This document shows, piece after piece, positions 17,601 through 25,989 of a stretch of DNA of 64,000 bases (positions are counted from its first letter, which is position 1; each line of letters opens with the position of its first letter). The stretch spans positions 310,396 through 374,395 of the forward strand of contig CAJUHS010000001.1 in the NCBI GenBank assembly GCA_910586535.1, in the 5' to 3' direction. Under the pieces are notes generated by a model. That model was not told the origin of the DNA, did not search any database, and saw only the letters and a program-made list of their open reading frames with translations. This DNA comes from an uncultured Oscillospiraceae bacterium (GTDB lineage: Bacteria; Bacillota; Clostridia; Oscillospirales; Ruminococcaceae). A program made the translations under genes and the position numbers.

Positions 17601-18235
17601 TTCGCCAGCGGATCTTTAGCAGGTTCAAAGCCGTTTTTGTACCTGTCCGCCGCGTTTTTCAGCCAGTCCCCGTAAAAAGGTATGGACATCAAAAATTCGT
17701 ACAGCTTTAACACCGCTGCTTCAAGCTCCTCGTCGCCGCGCCGCGAGCCGCTGAAAAATCCCGCCAGACGTTCCGTTTCCTCCGGTTTTTCGCCGTAAAG
17801 CTTTTCAAAGACGTTCTCCATAGCCTTTCGTTTCAGCAGCATTTCCTCCGTGTCGTCCAGTATGCGGAAACCTGCGGAAACGTCCAGAGACTGGATATTC
17901 TCACGTATCAAGTCAAAGCAGAACGAGTGGATAGTGGATATCTTTGCCGTACGAAGCAGTGACTGCTGACGGCAGAGCCACAGATTGCCCGGCTCGCGGG
18001 CTATTTTTTCAGACAGCGCCGCAGAGAGCCGCTGCTTCATCTGCTCCGCCGCGTCGTTGGTAAAGGTCACAACCACAAGCCTGTCCGCAGGAATTTTGTT
18101 TTCCGTATCGGAAAGTATCCCCAAAAGCCTTTCCACAAGCACCGAGGTCTTGCCGCTTCCAGCCGCCGCAGAGACGATAACTCCCGTGCCGCGGGCAGTA
18201 ATTGCGTCAAGCTGTTCTTTTGTCCACTGACTCAA
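14684..18235 (-). CDS. addA: AddA helicase-nuclease subunit (RexA)
   Basis: AddA is the UvrD-like helicase and nuclease half of AddAB, which resects double-strand breaks for RecA. The 1183-residue protein has Walker A AAAGSGKT at residues 23-30, motif Ia 'VTFTNDAAEQMK', Walker B 'IMIDEFQDA', motif III 'GDVKQSIYSFR', motif V 'IHKSKGLEYPFV' and motif VI 'LYVALTRARERI'. The C-terminal RecB-type nuclease has 'GTAMHTFMQYAD' and the catalytic 'LIDYKTDRG'. All key motifs are intact. The start overlaps the end of addB by four bases, so translation is coupled. Confidence 0.97.
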   Translation of the reverse strand: MSQWTKEQLDAITARGTGVIVSAAAGSGKTSVLVERLLGILSDTENKIPADRLVVVTFTNDAAEQMKQRLSAALSEKIAREPGNLWLCRQQSLLRTAKISTIHSFCFDLIRENIQSLDVSAGFRILDDTEEMLLKRKAMENVFEKLYGEKPEETERLAGFFSGSRRGDEELEAAVLKLYEFLMSIPFYGDWLKNAADRYKNGFEPAKDPLAKLYMNRLEEVYSRLLRQAEYAGELYFELCGKVSDAITAETDRIKLMLKNLGSTVLDWDGRVAQPPQPKTRISFPRNMSDSEKETAERIKDIRNRYKKELDKAGEGIFRREEIADDYRVHAEILESLNGVILLFCKELDKLKAEKNALGFSDAEQLAIRLLAEKNEDGSIVGTKLAKELSDYYGMIMIDEFQDANNNQDLIFKLLSKGGTAERGGTNLFAVGDVKQSIYSFRQANPKLFTNALEVSESYTGADFLGTNAAILLNRNFRSSGAVIDFVNYVFGCVMSKAAGEIDYTESEALVRGLEYPVGDRTTEILIVPDCDDDSGNAEARAAAAKIKRLMGTETVLDKGMERPCRPGDFCILLRNNKQADTYVAELEAAGIKAYAEEPAGYLESREISVLTSMLAVVDNPMQNIPLAAVLMSPMFMLTAEDMARLAAVKGADEERYFRTVKLVLEGGTEIEKGTPLYGKLEKFMAMFNKLRYCAASQTLERFIRTIYDSTDFLSAVQVYKDGSRKRANLRLLLDVADSYEKNSGGDLSGFVRYLNMIIRRGGDLKRASAVSAAEDVVSVKTIHKSKGLEYPFVFLCGSSGHFNEEDLKRRIQINADYGIGFKIQDREKLKLYDSFPQTVLRGLGRSGLKSEELRLLYVALTRARERIFITVPDTKRVRSEIASVRSEIITGGGVTPAVSAGARSMLDWIAMAMLVHPDGEWFRDGEFVPIRKTGAAVRVCKSDSTEEKAAVSETEETVLPDEEKVMRLLDIFAFSRDSGLTDKSAKITVTEIAKSGDADRLYLRRPEFAEAGGLTAAEKGTAMHTFMQYADFSAAEADPAAEAGRLAEYGLLSPDESRSLDIEQISVFFASELYARIKKSDSIRREQKFLIKKSDAALDDDRLMEYNDNSMLQGIADCMFEEDGEIVLIDYKTDRGAGEKVLADRYDLQIKLYAAALGKIFGKRVKEAYLYSFALGRAIKII

Positions 18236-21200
18236 AGCGTTTCATCTCCGTTCATGATATTTTCTATAAGCTCTGACGCGTTGCCGGCGTATTCCCTTAT
18301 CTTTGCTGGCGGATAATTCCCGCACACGCTTCTGTAGTCGCAGTATCCGCAGGGCAGCATACCCTCGCCGTCCATAAGCGGAACGGCTTCTATCCTGCCC
18401 TCCGCAAGGCTTTCAGCGGTCTCCTCAAGCAGCCTGTAGGAATACTTCCGCAGATTTTCAAGCTGTTCGGAGGTAATAAGCTTCGAGTAGGAATAGTACC
18501 CCCCCGCCGACTTTTTCACCGGAATGAACACGCCGCCGCATTCTTTTTCCATAGCGGAGATAACGTCGTCGTTGTAAAGGACAGCACCTTTCATTTTGTA
18601 TGTATCATTCAGGACGCCCTGCACAGCTTCGTCTCCCTCGCCGCGCCCAAGACCTGCGGCGGCGTCCTTTGCGGGCATGTAGAGAACCCCTGCGGGAACG
18701 TCTCCCGAAAACCGTCCGCGGCGGTCTCCCTCAGTGACGGCGAAAAGGTACAAAAGCATTTGCATATTAACTCCGTAAAGCAGATCCTCATAGCGGAACT
18801 CCTTTATTCCCGACTTGTAGTCGATAACTCGGACATAGGTCGTCTCGCCGTTTCTGTACACGTCCACCCTGTCCACCGTACCCTCGAACCATACGGTTAT
18901 GCCGCTTTTAGTTACAATCTTTAACGGCTCCTCATCACCGTCACGCCTCAAAGCGTACTCAAAACCCTCGGGGACAAATTTGCTCTGCCCGAATTCTTTC
19001 GCCAGCCTTTCGAGAATATCCGCCAGCGTGTCCGAAAGCCTTGAAAAAGCCGCCTTATATCGCCTTGTCTTGCCGTAATCACCGCCCACCGCGTCGCTTC
19101 TATAGTATTCGTCCAGATATTTTTTCACAAGCTTTGTGATATCGCCGCGGCTCATTGCGATAAAGTCCTCACGGCTTTTTTCTTTAAGGAACCCGCAAAG
19201 ACAGTAGTGTATTGCAGTGCCCCGCGATGGACTGTCAAGTTCCACCTTTCGGGTCGGATAAAGCTTCAAACCCTTTTGACAGTAATATTTAAACGGACAT
19301 TTTCTGTAATCCTCGAACCGGGTCGCGGACATGGACATATGTCTGCCGAAAAGCCGCCCACCAGTTTCGGAGGATAAGCTGTGCTCCGCCGCGTTCTCGA
19401 TGTTTTTCAGATACTCCAGCCGCTCCAAGTATTCGGGAATATTTTCCAAGGCCTTTCGCAGGCTTGCGGAGTCCTCGTCCCCGCGGCGGTAATTGCGAAC
19501 GTACTGATAATATGCCGCTCCTGCCGTGGTACAGAACGCCAGCAGTCCCCGCTTCTCAAAGGACGTAACCACACTCTTTCCAAACATTTCCTCAGCATGA
19601 CTGACAACAGCCGAGGGATAAAGCTGTCTGCCGGAAACGTCCGACACAGGATATGTTATCCAGAGCCGCTCTGAAGCCTGTGAAAGAGCGGAGTACGCCG
19701 CAAAGCGTTCCTCGTCAAGCTTGTCCGCAGAGCCTCCGGAAAGGGTTATACCAGCCTCCTCCAAAGCAAGCCTGTCCCGGTCGCTGAAAAGTCCCGATGG
19801 CTTAGCCGCATAGGGGAAAGCCCCCTCGTTCGCACCGACCGCAAAAACCGCCTTAGGCTCGGCAAGCCTTGCGGTGTGAGCCTCCACGAACTGCACGCAG
19901 TCCAGCGTTTGAGGCGGCGAGGACAATTTCAGTCCCGAGACCGCCGCCGAAAAAAGCTCCGCAAAGCTTTCGGGACTTATTTTCGTGTCCGCAAGAGCGC
20001 GGTCAAGGGTCTCCAAAAGCCCGCAGAGAAGCTCCCACAGCTGTTTTATCTCCCGTACCGCCGTTAAAGCCGAAGCGTCCGCAGTATTGCAGTCCTCACA
20101 AAAAACGTGAAGATTTTCATACAGCCCCGTGTCGTCAAAAAAGTCAAGCAAAGCGGCGCAGAAGCCCCTGCCGTCCGCAGCGTCCGAGCAGGCTTTCCTA
20201 AGCTTGAAAACCGGCTCTGTGACCCGCACCCTGACCTGCTCCGCGCCAAAGCGCACGTCGTCGTATTCAAATGGCTTTTCCCACATATCGCCCTCAATGT
20301 TCCACTTATAGCAGCAGTCCTCGGCGGCGGCTATCTCTTCGTCGGTCAGACCGAGCATTCCTGTTTTCATGTACCGCAGCCAATCCTCTGTACCCGCGTT
20401 TTTACCCGCCGCAATGGCAAGGGCTGTCTTTGCGAAAATAAACAGGGACTTGTGCGCGGCGGTACGGCTCTCGTCGGTATAGAACGGTATGCCGTAACGC
20501 TCAAAAGCGCTTTCCATTACCGGGGAATATTTCTCCTTCTGCCTTGCAAGAACGGCGATATCGCCGTAGCGGTACCCCTCCTCCATAACAAGTCGGCGTA
20601 TCTCGGAGCAGACAAGATCGCCCTCGCCGTAGCTGTCCGCAGAACGGTACACCGAAACCGCTTTACAGTCGCCGTCAAACCTGCCGCGGACGTTCCTCAG
20701 CACGTTCCCGCTGTAAAAAGCCAGCTCGGGAGCTTTAAAGCGCTTAGGCTCTTCAAGCATAATCCTGACCGTTTTCACATTGTGATCAGAGGCCGCTCTT
20801 GTCAGCCTGCTCACAGTCTTGTTTACCGCTGCGAAAACCGAATATTCGGTAGGTTCAGCGTCTGCCGTAGGCAGACAGACCGTCACACTTTCGCTTTGGG
20901 CGATCATCACGTCAAGCATAGCGTGCTCGTCGGCGGTAAAGCTTTTAAACGCGTCTATAAACACTGTCTTTCCCTCGAAATATCCGTACCGCGCCGCCCT
21001 TGCCGCCGCTTCGGAAATATCTCCGCCGCTGTCCTTATAGCCGCTTTGTGACAGTATCCTGCCGTACTCGGAATATATCAGAGCAATGTCCGCCGTCTTG
21101 TCCCTGACGCTTTCGTCCAGCCTGTCTGCGCATGAGGACAAAGCCTCTGCGGTTATTCCGCTTAGGGTAAGCTCCTTGACCATTTCAAGACTGCTTTCCG

Positions 21201-21552
21201 CAAACGACGGGGACTTTGCCTGTCTGCCGTAAAAAAGCAGTCCGTCCCTTTCGGATATCTCCGCAAGGGCGCGGTACATCATAACCTTTTTCACGGTATC
21301 GTCGGCGTACCTGCCTTTCAGTCCGCCGTGACGTATAAAAATTTCACGGGCCGTCCGCGCAAAGGAGAGCACGTTAATGCGGTTGAAAAGCTCCGCGCCC
21401 AGCCGTTCGTAAAGAGTCCTGTCGAACTCGAACGAGAACTGGTCGGGAATTATTACAAGCACATCTTTTTCCGTTCTGACAGCGTTTTCGATACGTTTCA
21501 CCATCTCATAGGACTTACCGCAGCCCGCGCCGCCGAGTATCAAATTTAACAT
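18232..21552 (-). CDS. addB: AddB helicase-nuclease subunit (RexB)
   Basis: AddB partners AddA. It recognises Chi through its inactive helicase domain and cuts the other strand. The 1106-residue sequence starts MLNLILGGAGCGKS with a Walker A motif at 7-14. The C-terminal nuclease has 'VIDYKSG' and the iron-sulfur staple: one cysteine in 'YRKCPFKYYC', then CxxCxxxxxC in 'CGYCDYRSVC', typical of AddB. Length fits. It is the first gene of addBA. The 5' flank holds a short copy of the first codons (21676-21696). Confidence 0.96.
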   Translation of the reverse strand: MLNLILGGAGCGKSYEMVKRIENAVRTEKDVLVIIPDQFSFEFDRTLYERLGAELFNRINVLSFARTAREIFIRHGGLKGRYADDTVKKVMMYRALAEISERDGLLFYGRQAKSPSFAESSLEMVKELTLSGITAEALSSCADRLDESVRDKTADIALIYSEYGRILSQSGYKDSGGDISEAAARAARYGYFEGKTVFIDAFKSFTADEHAMLDVMIAQSESVTVCLPTADAEPTEYSVFAAVNKTVSRLTRAASDHNVKTVRIMLEEPKRFKAPELAFYSGNVLRNVRGRFDGDCKAVSVYRSADSYGEGDLVCSEIRRLVMEEGYRYGDIAVLARQKEKYSPVMESAFERYGIPFYTDESRTAAHKSLFIFAKTALAIAAGKNAGTEDWLRYMKTGMLGLTDEEIAAAEDCCYKWNIEGDMWEKPFEYDDVRFGAEQVRVRVTEPVFKLRKACSDAADGRGFCAALLDFFDDTGLYENLHVFCEDCNTADASALTAVREIKQLWELLCGLLETLDRALADTKISPESFAELFSAAVSGLKLSSPPQTLDCVQFVEAHTARLAEPKAVFAVGANEGAFPYAAKPSGLFSDRDRLALEEAGITLSGGSADKLDEERFAAYSALSQASERLWITYPVSDVSGRQLYPSAVVSHAEEMFGKSVVTSFEKRGLLAFCTTAGAAYYQYVRNYRRGDEDSASLRKALENIPEYLERLEYLKNIENAAEHSLSSETGGRLFGRHMSMSATRFEDYRKCPFKYYCQKGLKLYPTRKVELDSPSRGTAIHYCLCGFLKEKSREDFIAMSRGDITKLVKKYLDEYYRSDAVGGDYGKTRRYKAAFSRLSDTLADILERLAKEFGQSKFVPEGFEYALRRDGDEEPLKIVTKSGITVWFEGTVDRVDVYRNGETTYVRVIDYKSGIKEFRYEDLLYGVNMQMLLYLFAVTEGDRRGRFSGDVPAGVLYMPAKDAAAGLGRGEGDEAVQGVLNDTYKMKGAVLYNDDVISAMEKECGGVFIPVKKSAGGYYSYSKLITSEQLENLRKYSYRLLEETAESLAEGRIEAVPLMDGEGMLPCGYCDYRSVCGNYPPAKIREYAGNASELIENIMNGDETL

Positions 21553-21599
21553 AGTTACAGCTTCTTTATCTTTAAATTTTATAAAAATCTGCCTGCCCC

Positions 21600-21700
21600 A
21601 TTGCGTAGGACGAGAAATATCAAATCACGGAATCTTACCGCGGGGGTGACTTAGTCCGCAGGAACTTCCACGCAAGCCGAGTATCAAATTCAGCATATTA
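21600..21700 (-). repeat. Second dispersed intergenic sequence, copy 1, with 21-bp echo of addB start
   Basis: Read on the minus strand, GACTAAGTCACCCCC and following bases resemble GCTGAGTCACCCCC at 53899 and its surroundings. In addition 21676-21696 repeats the first seven codons of addB (MLNLILG) with two base changes and then runs into a stop. This suggests an inserted or duplicated sequence that shifted the addB 5' region. Confidence 0.5.
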
Positions 21701-21758
21701 TTTCACCATTTTAAAATAGCATATTTCTTTTACCAAACCGCGCATAAGTCCACACATT

Positions 21759-22283
21759 TTATTTTCTGTTTTTGTCTGCGTACCTCCACAAAATATCCCT
21801 GTATTCGGGAGTAGCGTAATCTATCCCCACCCTCGGCAGAGTTATCAGATCGGGACGGTATCCGTCGTCCTCTATGCGTATCCTCGGATTTCCGCAGAAA
21901 GACTCGCCGTTGAAGCTTTTGTCGATGCCAAGCCTTTTCGTAAGCTTTGCAGGACCGTTATAGACCTCGCAGGCGCGGAACAGAACCGCCTGAGGCTGCC
22001 CCTCCTCGCCGGTGACTGCGTTCATCAGCCAGTGCATACCGTAGCAGAGATAGACATATATCATTCCTGATTTTCCGTACAGTATCTTTGTGCGCTCGGT
22101 TTTCCCTTTGCTGGCGTGACAGGCGGTGTCCTCCTCTCCTCGGTAGGCTTCCGCCTCGGTAATGCGCAGCGACGCCTCGGAACCATCCTCAAAGGTACGA
22201 ACGACAAGCTTTCCGACAAGATCGGGAGCGACCTCAAGAACGTCCCGATGAAAAAAGTCTTCGCCCAAAACAATATTTCCCAT
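21759..22283 (-). CDS. mpg: DNA-3-methyladenine glycosylase (AAG/MPG family)
   Basis: This enzyme removes alkylated and deaminated purines, starting base-excision repair. The 174-residue product contains 'RITEAEAYRGEEDTACHA' with the catalytic glutamate and 'GMIYVYLCYGMHWLMNAVT', the family's DNA-intercalating Tyr region. 'QAVLFRACEV' and 'GPAKLTKRLGI' follow. It is somewhat short but complete relative to bacterial AAG proteins. It lies upstream of addBA in the same direction, with about 200 bases between, which suggests a DNA-repair neighbourhood but not necessarily an operon. Confidence 0.93.
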   Translation of the reverse strand: MGNIVLGEDFFHRDVLEVAPDLVGKLVVRTFEDGSEASLRITEAEAYRGEEDTACHASKGKTERTKILYGKSGMIYVYLCYGMHWLMNAVTGEEGQPQAVLFRACEVYNGPAKLTKRLGIDKSFNGESFCGNPRIRIEDDGYRPDLITLPRVGIDYATPEYRDILWRYADKNRK

Positions 22284-22292
22284 AGTACCACC

Positions 22293-22393
22293 TTATCCTA
22301 ATTCACGGTGAAAGTGCAGAAAAAATCCGCGCAAAAATCATTCAGGCAGATTTGGACCTGCTTTTTTGTACACTTTCTGACTGTGTATTAGCA
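22293..22393 (-). repeat. Dispersed palindromic element, copy C
   Basis: A 101-bp element between two minus-strand genes. Left end ATCCTAATTCACGG, right end GTGTATTAGCAT (inverted match), with core CTTTTTTGTACACTTTCTGAC. It ends exactly at the stop codon of the upstream acetyltransferase. Confidence 0.8.
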
Positions 22394-22837
22394 TTACAAA
22401 TTATACTGAATCCGCTTAACTTCCCACCGCATAAGTATTTCCGTTTCTCCCGTGGATATATCAGGCTTTTTTCTGACCGGCCAAAAGCCCTCGCGCCTGT
22501 AGAAATCCACAGCCCGCTCGTTTTTTTCGTATACGCACAGAGAAAGCTTTGGATAAAGCTCCTTGGCAAAGTCTATTAGGGACTTCCCCACGCCCTTGGA
22601 GCGGTGCTCTCCGTCCACGAAAATACCCTCTATGTGCCCCTCGTTCAAACCGATAAAGCCGACTATTTCGCTGCCCGACAGAGCGGTGTAGACCTCTGCC
22701 TCAGAAATTGCGTCCGAAACGCTGTCCAAGCATCCGCGCCAGTAATCCTGCCGTATAAAGCCGTGCGCCTCCAGATTTGACAACAGCCATATTTTCATGA
22801 CCCGCTCATGATCGTTTTTTTCATATTTTCTTATCAT
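22394..22837 (-). CDS. GNAT family N-acetyltransferase
   Basis: A 147-residue acetyltransferase of the GNAT fold. It begins MIRKYEKNDHERVMKIWL and shows the acetyl-CoA loop 'HRSKGVGKSLIDFAKEL' and the C-terminal 'VDFYRREGFWPV' element. Related proteins are annotated only as general acetyltransferases, so the substrate is unknown. GC content matches its neighbours. It is separated from the glycosylase by repeat copy C. Confidence 0.88.
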   Translation of the reverse strand: MIRKYEKNDHERVMKIWLLSNLEAHGFIRQDYWRGCLDSVSDAISEAEVYTALSGSEIVGFIGLNEGHIEGIFVDGEHRSKGVGKSLIDFAKELYPKLSLCVYEKNERAVDFYRREGFWPVRKKPDISTGETEILMRWEVKRIQYNL

Positions 22838-22956
22838 TTTACTCCTCCGCTCTGTCTTTAAAGTATACCATACTTTTCCGTACTTTTCAACCGCAAAAAC
22901 AAGTATTCCGCAGTGATATACCTTGCTGATGTAAATTTTTGTTTACAAAATTGATA

Positions 22957-22985
22957 TTGACGTTTTTTACGGTTTATGGCATAAT
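22957..22985 (+). promoter_or_regulatory. Promoter of guaA
   Basis: -35 TTGACG (22957-22962), 17-base spacer, -10 CATAAT (22980-22985). The leader to the ATG is about 190 bases with a tandem TTTAACGGC/TTAACGGC and a small GGGGA...TCCC hairpin at about 23138-23152. It does not match the purine riboswitch pattern as I know it. Confidence 0.65.
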
Positions 22986-23180
22986 TAATGTGTATATACT
23001 GCCGCTTTGCACCTTTATCGGAAAAATGGGTTACCGCAATTCTGTTTAACGGCTTAACGGCGCTGATAAATGCGGCAAAGGGCAAATACTATTAAACAAT
23101 TGATAAAAAAGCTTTGGCTGTAAAAGTGTTAATATGCAGGGGATATTTCCCTCTTTGTAATTATTTAGGAGGTTATTCAG

Positions 23181-24728
23181 ATGTCACAATCACACCAGCT
23201 TGTTATCGTCCTCGACTTCGGCGGTCAGTACAATCAGCTTATTGCGAGACGCGTCCGCGAGTGCGGAGTATACTGCGAGGTAAAGTCCTACAAAACGTCA
23301 CTTGACGAAATTCGGGCAATGAACCCTGCGGGTATTATTTTTACGGGAGGCCCCAACAGCGTTTATGCCGAGGGTTCGCCGTTGTGTCCCAAAGAAATTT
23401 TCGATATGGGAATACCAATTCTCGGCATTTGCTACGGCTGTCACCTTATGACCCATTTGCTTGGTGGTACGGTCTCGTCCTGCATAACCGCGGAGTACGG
23501 CAAGACCGAGACTTTTTATGACAAATCGAGTGTACTTTTAGGCGCTGTAAGCAGTCTGCCCGCAAAGGCGGTATCTTGGATGAGCCACGGCGATTACATA
23601 GAAAAGCTGCCCGAGGGTTTTAAGGTAACTGCGCACACGGCAGACTGCCCGACGGCGGCTATGGAGTGTCCCGAAAGGAAGCTGTACGCAGTACAGTTCC
23701 ACCCGGAGGTTAATCACACCGAGGGCGGCTTGGGCATGATAGACAGCTTTTTAAGGAACGTCTGCGGCTGCGTGGGCGACTGGACTATGAGCAATTACGC
23801 TAAAACTGCCATTGAGGATATACGCAAAAAGGTAGGAGACGGAAAGGTTCTGCTTGCTCTTTCGGGAGGCGTGGACAGCTCTGTTGCGGCGGCTTTGCTC
23901 TCCAAGGCTGTTGGGGACAAGCTTACCTGTATTTTTGTAGACCACGGCTTCATGCGCAAAAATGAGGGCGACGAGGTCGAGAATGCTTTCAGGGGCTGGG
24001 GGCTGAATTTCGTTCGCGTAAATGCTAAAGAGCAGTTTATGTCCAAGATGAGGGGCGTGTCCGACCCGGAAACGAAGAGAAAAATAATTGGCGAGGAATT
24101 TATCCGCGTCTTTGAACAGGAAGCGAAAAAAATCGGCAAGGTGGACTTTCTGGTGCAGGGTACGATTTACCCCGATATTATTGAAAGCGGTACGGGGGAC
24201 GCGGCAGTGATAAAGTCTCACCACAACGTTGGAGGACTTCCAGATTACGTTGATTTTAAGGAGATAATAGAGCCTCTCCGTCTGCTTTTCAAGGACGAAG
24301 TGCGCGCTTTGGGCCGGGAATTAGGACTTTCCGATGTGCTTGTTGACAGACAGCCGTTCCCGGGTCCTGGACTTGCAATAAGGATCATCGGGGAAATTAC
24401 TGATGAAAAGCTGGAGATATTACAGGACGCTGACTTTATTTTCCGTGAAGAAATTGCAAAGGCGGGTCTTGACAAAAAAATAAACCAATATTTTGCAGTG
24501 CTGACAAATATGCGTTCCGTTGGCGTAATGGGAGACGGCAGAACGTATGATTACACGCTTGCTTTGCGCGGAGTCACTACTACCGATTTCATGACAGCGG
24601 ACTTTGCTAAGATACCTTACGAGGTGCTTGAACGCTGCGCGAGCAGGATCGTAAACGAGGTTAATTCTATCAACCGAATTGTGTATGATGTCACTACCAA
24701 GCCGCCGGCTACTATTGAGTGGGAATAA
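23181..24728 (+). CDS. guaA: GMP synthase (glutamine-hydrolysing)
   Basis: Converts XMP to GMP using glutamine and ATP. The 515-residue enzyme has an N-terminal class I amidotransferase domain (nucleophile in 'ILGICYGCH'; partner His and Glu in 'VQFHPEV'), the ATP pyrophosphatase P-loop 'LALSGGVDSS' at about residue 228, and the C-terminal dimerisation domain ending 'TTKPPATIEWE', the usual GuaA C-terminus. A strong ribosome site (TTTAGGAGG) precedes the ATG. It is a single-gene unit with its own promoter and terminator. Confidence 0.98.
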   Translation: MSQSHQLVIVLDFGGQYNQLIARRVRECGVYCEVKSYKTSLDEIRAMNPAGIIFTGGPNSVYAEGSPLCPKEIFDMGIPILGICYGCHLMTHLLGGTVSSCITAEYGKTETFYDKSSVLLGAVSSLPAKAVSWMSHGDYIEKLPEGFKVTAHTADCPTAAMECPERKLYAVQFHPEVNHTEGGLGMIDSFLRNVCGCVGDWTMSNYAKTAIEDIRKKVGDGKVLLALSGGVDSSVAAALLSKAVGDKLTCIFVDHGFMRKNEGDEVENAFRGWGLNFVRVNAKEQFMSKMRGVSDPETKRKIIGEEFIRVFEQEAKKIGKVDFLVQGTIYPDIIESGTGDAAVIKSHHNVGGLPDYVDFKEIIEPLRLLFKDEVRALGRELGLSDVLVDRQPFPGPGLAIRIIGEITDEKLEILQDADFIFREEIAKAGLDKKINQYFAVLTNMRSVGVMGDGRTYDYTLALRGVTTTDFMTADFAKIPYEVLERCASRIVNEVNSINRIVYDVTTKPPATIEWE

Positions 24729-24830
24729 TGCTAAGCCTCAAAAGTTTGGCTTAACAGAGCCACTTTTTGGCTATTGACCCGCTTCGTGGCAACATTTTGG
24801 CAATATTTGAATTATTCTGTAAATAATTAT

Positions 24831-24869
24831 GAGCTAACCGATTTTTGCGTCGGTTAGCTCTTTTTTATT
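24831..24869 (+). terminator. Intrinsic terminator after guaA
   Basis: GAGCTAACCGA and TCGGTTAGCTC form a perfect 11-bp stem around TTTTTGCG, followed by TTTTTTATTTT. Confidence 0.9.
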
Positions 24870-25056
24870 TTCGGTTTTTCATAAGTTCCTCGGTAAGAAG
24901 TTCGTTCAACTTGTCGGAAACTTCGACTTTGCGGAACAAACCCAATGTATCGCATTCGGGAAAGTTGTAGCGCCAATCGTCATAATCCTCTTTTGAGATT
25001 TCGTCTTCGCGCCGTTTGGCTACCTCTTTCGCCCAAAGCTGAAGCAACTTGAACAT
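24865..25056 (-). CDS. Small hypothetical protein
   Basis: A 63-residue charged ORF (MFKLLQLWAKEVAKRRED...) with no family I recognise. Its stop lies inside the T-run of the guaA terminator. A GGGGAG lies about nine bases before the ATG, within the perfect palindrome GGGAGTACTCCC at 25058-25069. It sits in an AT-rich patch with a broken gene beside it, so it may be a leftover C-terminal fragment of a larger protein. Confidence 0.4.
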   Translation of the reverse strand: MFKLLQLWAKEVAKRREDEISKEDYDDWRYNFPECDTLGLFRKVEVSDKLNELLTEELMKNRK

Positions 25057-25076
25057 TTGGGAGTACTCCCCTGCGT

Positions 25077-25236
25077 TCAGGTTGTTCCATCAATCCGTAT
25101 AACCGGACATTTCAAAGATTTTATCCATTCCTCAACAGTGTTTTCATTTCTAGATTCAACAAAGCGGAAAAATGCAAACGAACTCCATCACTTTTCACTG
25201 AACTGCCTGCTGGGGAAAACCTCAATAATTAAGAAA
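25077..25236 (-). pseudogene. Remnant of a kinase-like (P-loop family) C-terminus
   Basis: On the minus strand, frames read 'EVFPSRQFSEK', then 'SDGVRLHF', then 'RFVESRNENTVEEWIKSL' and end 'VIRIDGTT' and stop. The pieces join only with two frameshifts, one near the T-run at about 25170. The end resembles small nucleotide or shikimate-type kinases, but that assignment is tentative. Confidence 0.4.
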
Positions 25237-25989
25237 TTATAATTCTTTGCTTATAACAACTTCTCTCGCTATTGCTTTCACCAACAGCATCATTGGGCGG
25301 CGCAGTTCATCTTTGAATCCCGGAATATCCATCATTTCTTTAGGCGGCTCTGCTTCTTCCACAGTTTTAAGCTCAAAACCACTATTTAATAAACCCATCA
25401 GTATTTGTGTAAGCGTGTGGTGCTGTTTTACTACATCACACCCCAAGAAGTGAGTATGTCGTTCCCCTGGAATGAAGTAATTATCAACCGGCCAGTATTT
25501 TGGTGTTCCCTCAACTGTATAAACCCAATCCTGTCCAACCCCGGCTGTAAAAACGGGGTGTTCAATATTAAAGAGGAATACCCCATCCCGTTTCAGCGTC
25601 CTATGAACTTTTTGAAATATGAGTTCTATATTTTCTATGTAGTGTAGTGCCAGATTGGAAATAACAAAATCCCATACGTTTTCAGGGTACTCATATTCGT
25701 CTATTCCACAAATACGATACTCAATTTTTTCTCCTGCGTTACGTAGTCTTGCCGCTTCAATCATTTTACGGCTCAAATCAAGTCCCAATACCCGAATCGC
25801 TCCTTGTTCTGCGGCAAATTTACAATGCCATCCATAACCACACCCTAAATCAAGAACATTTTTCCCATCAAGAGGAGGGAACAGAGGCTTTAACCGGTGC
25901 CACTCACCAGCAGAACATAGGCCGTCTCTGCTGCGGGACATTTTCGCATATTCCTCAAAAAATTTTTCATTATCATATTCGTTATTCAT
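25237..25989 (-). CDS. SAM-dependent methyltransferase (class I)
   Basis: A 250-residue class I methyltransferase. Motif I is 'VLDLGCGYGWHCKFAAEQGA' and motif II 'VLGLDLSRKMIEAAR'. Then come 'WDFVISNLALHYIENIE' and 'LKRDGVFLFNIEHP'. The reading frame extends upstream, but I start at the ATG with complement 25987-25989 because AGGAGAG lies six bases before it. The substrate is unknown; such proteins often act on small molecules. AT-richer than the housekeeping genes, with a degraded gene downstream, so it is probably acquired. Confidence 0.85.
   Translation of the reverse strand: MNNEYDNEKFFEEYAKMSRSRDGLCSAGEWHRLKPLFPPLDGKNVLDLGCGYGWHCKFAAEQGAIRVLGLDLSRKMIEAARLRNAGEKIEYRICGIDEYEYPENVWDFVISNLALHYIENIELIFQKVHRTLKRDGVFLFNIEHPVFTAGVGQDWVYTVEGTPKYWPVDNYFIPGERHTHFLGCDVVKQHHTLTQILMGLLNSGFELKTVEEAEPPKEMMDIPGFKDELRRPMMLLVKAIAREVVISKEL

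Noticed and set aside
20107..21051. 314-codon open frame opposite addB
   Set aside because: Shadow of addB with no recognisable domain or start site.
22992..23180. Possible riboswitch in the guaA leader
   Set aside because: No arrangement of arms matched a known purine riboswitch, and the visible hairpin is short. The direct repeat TTTAACGGC/TTAACGGC is too small to support a claim.
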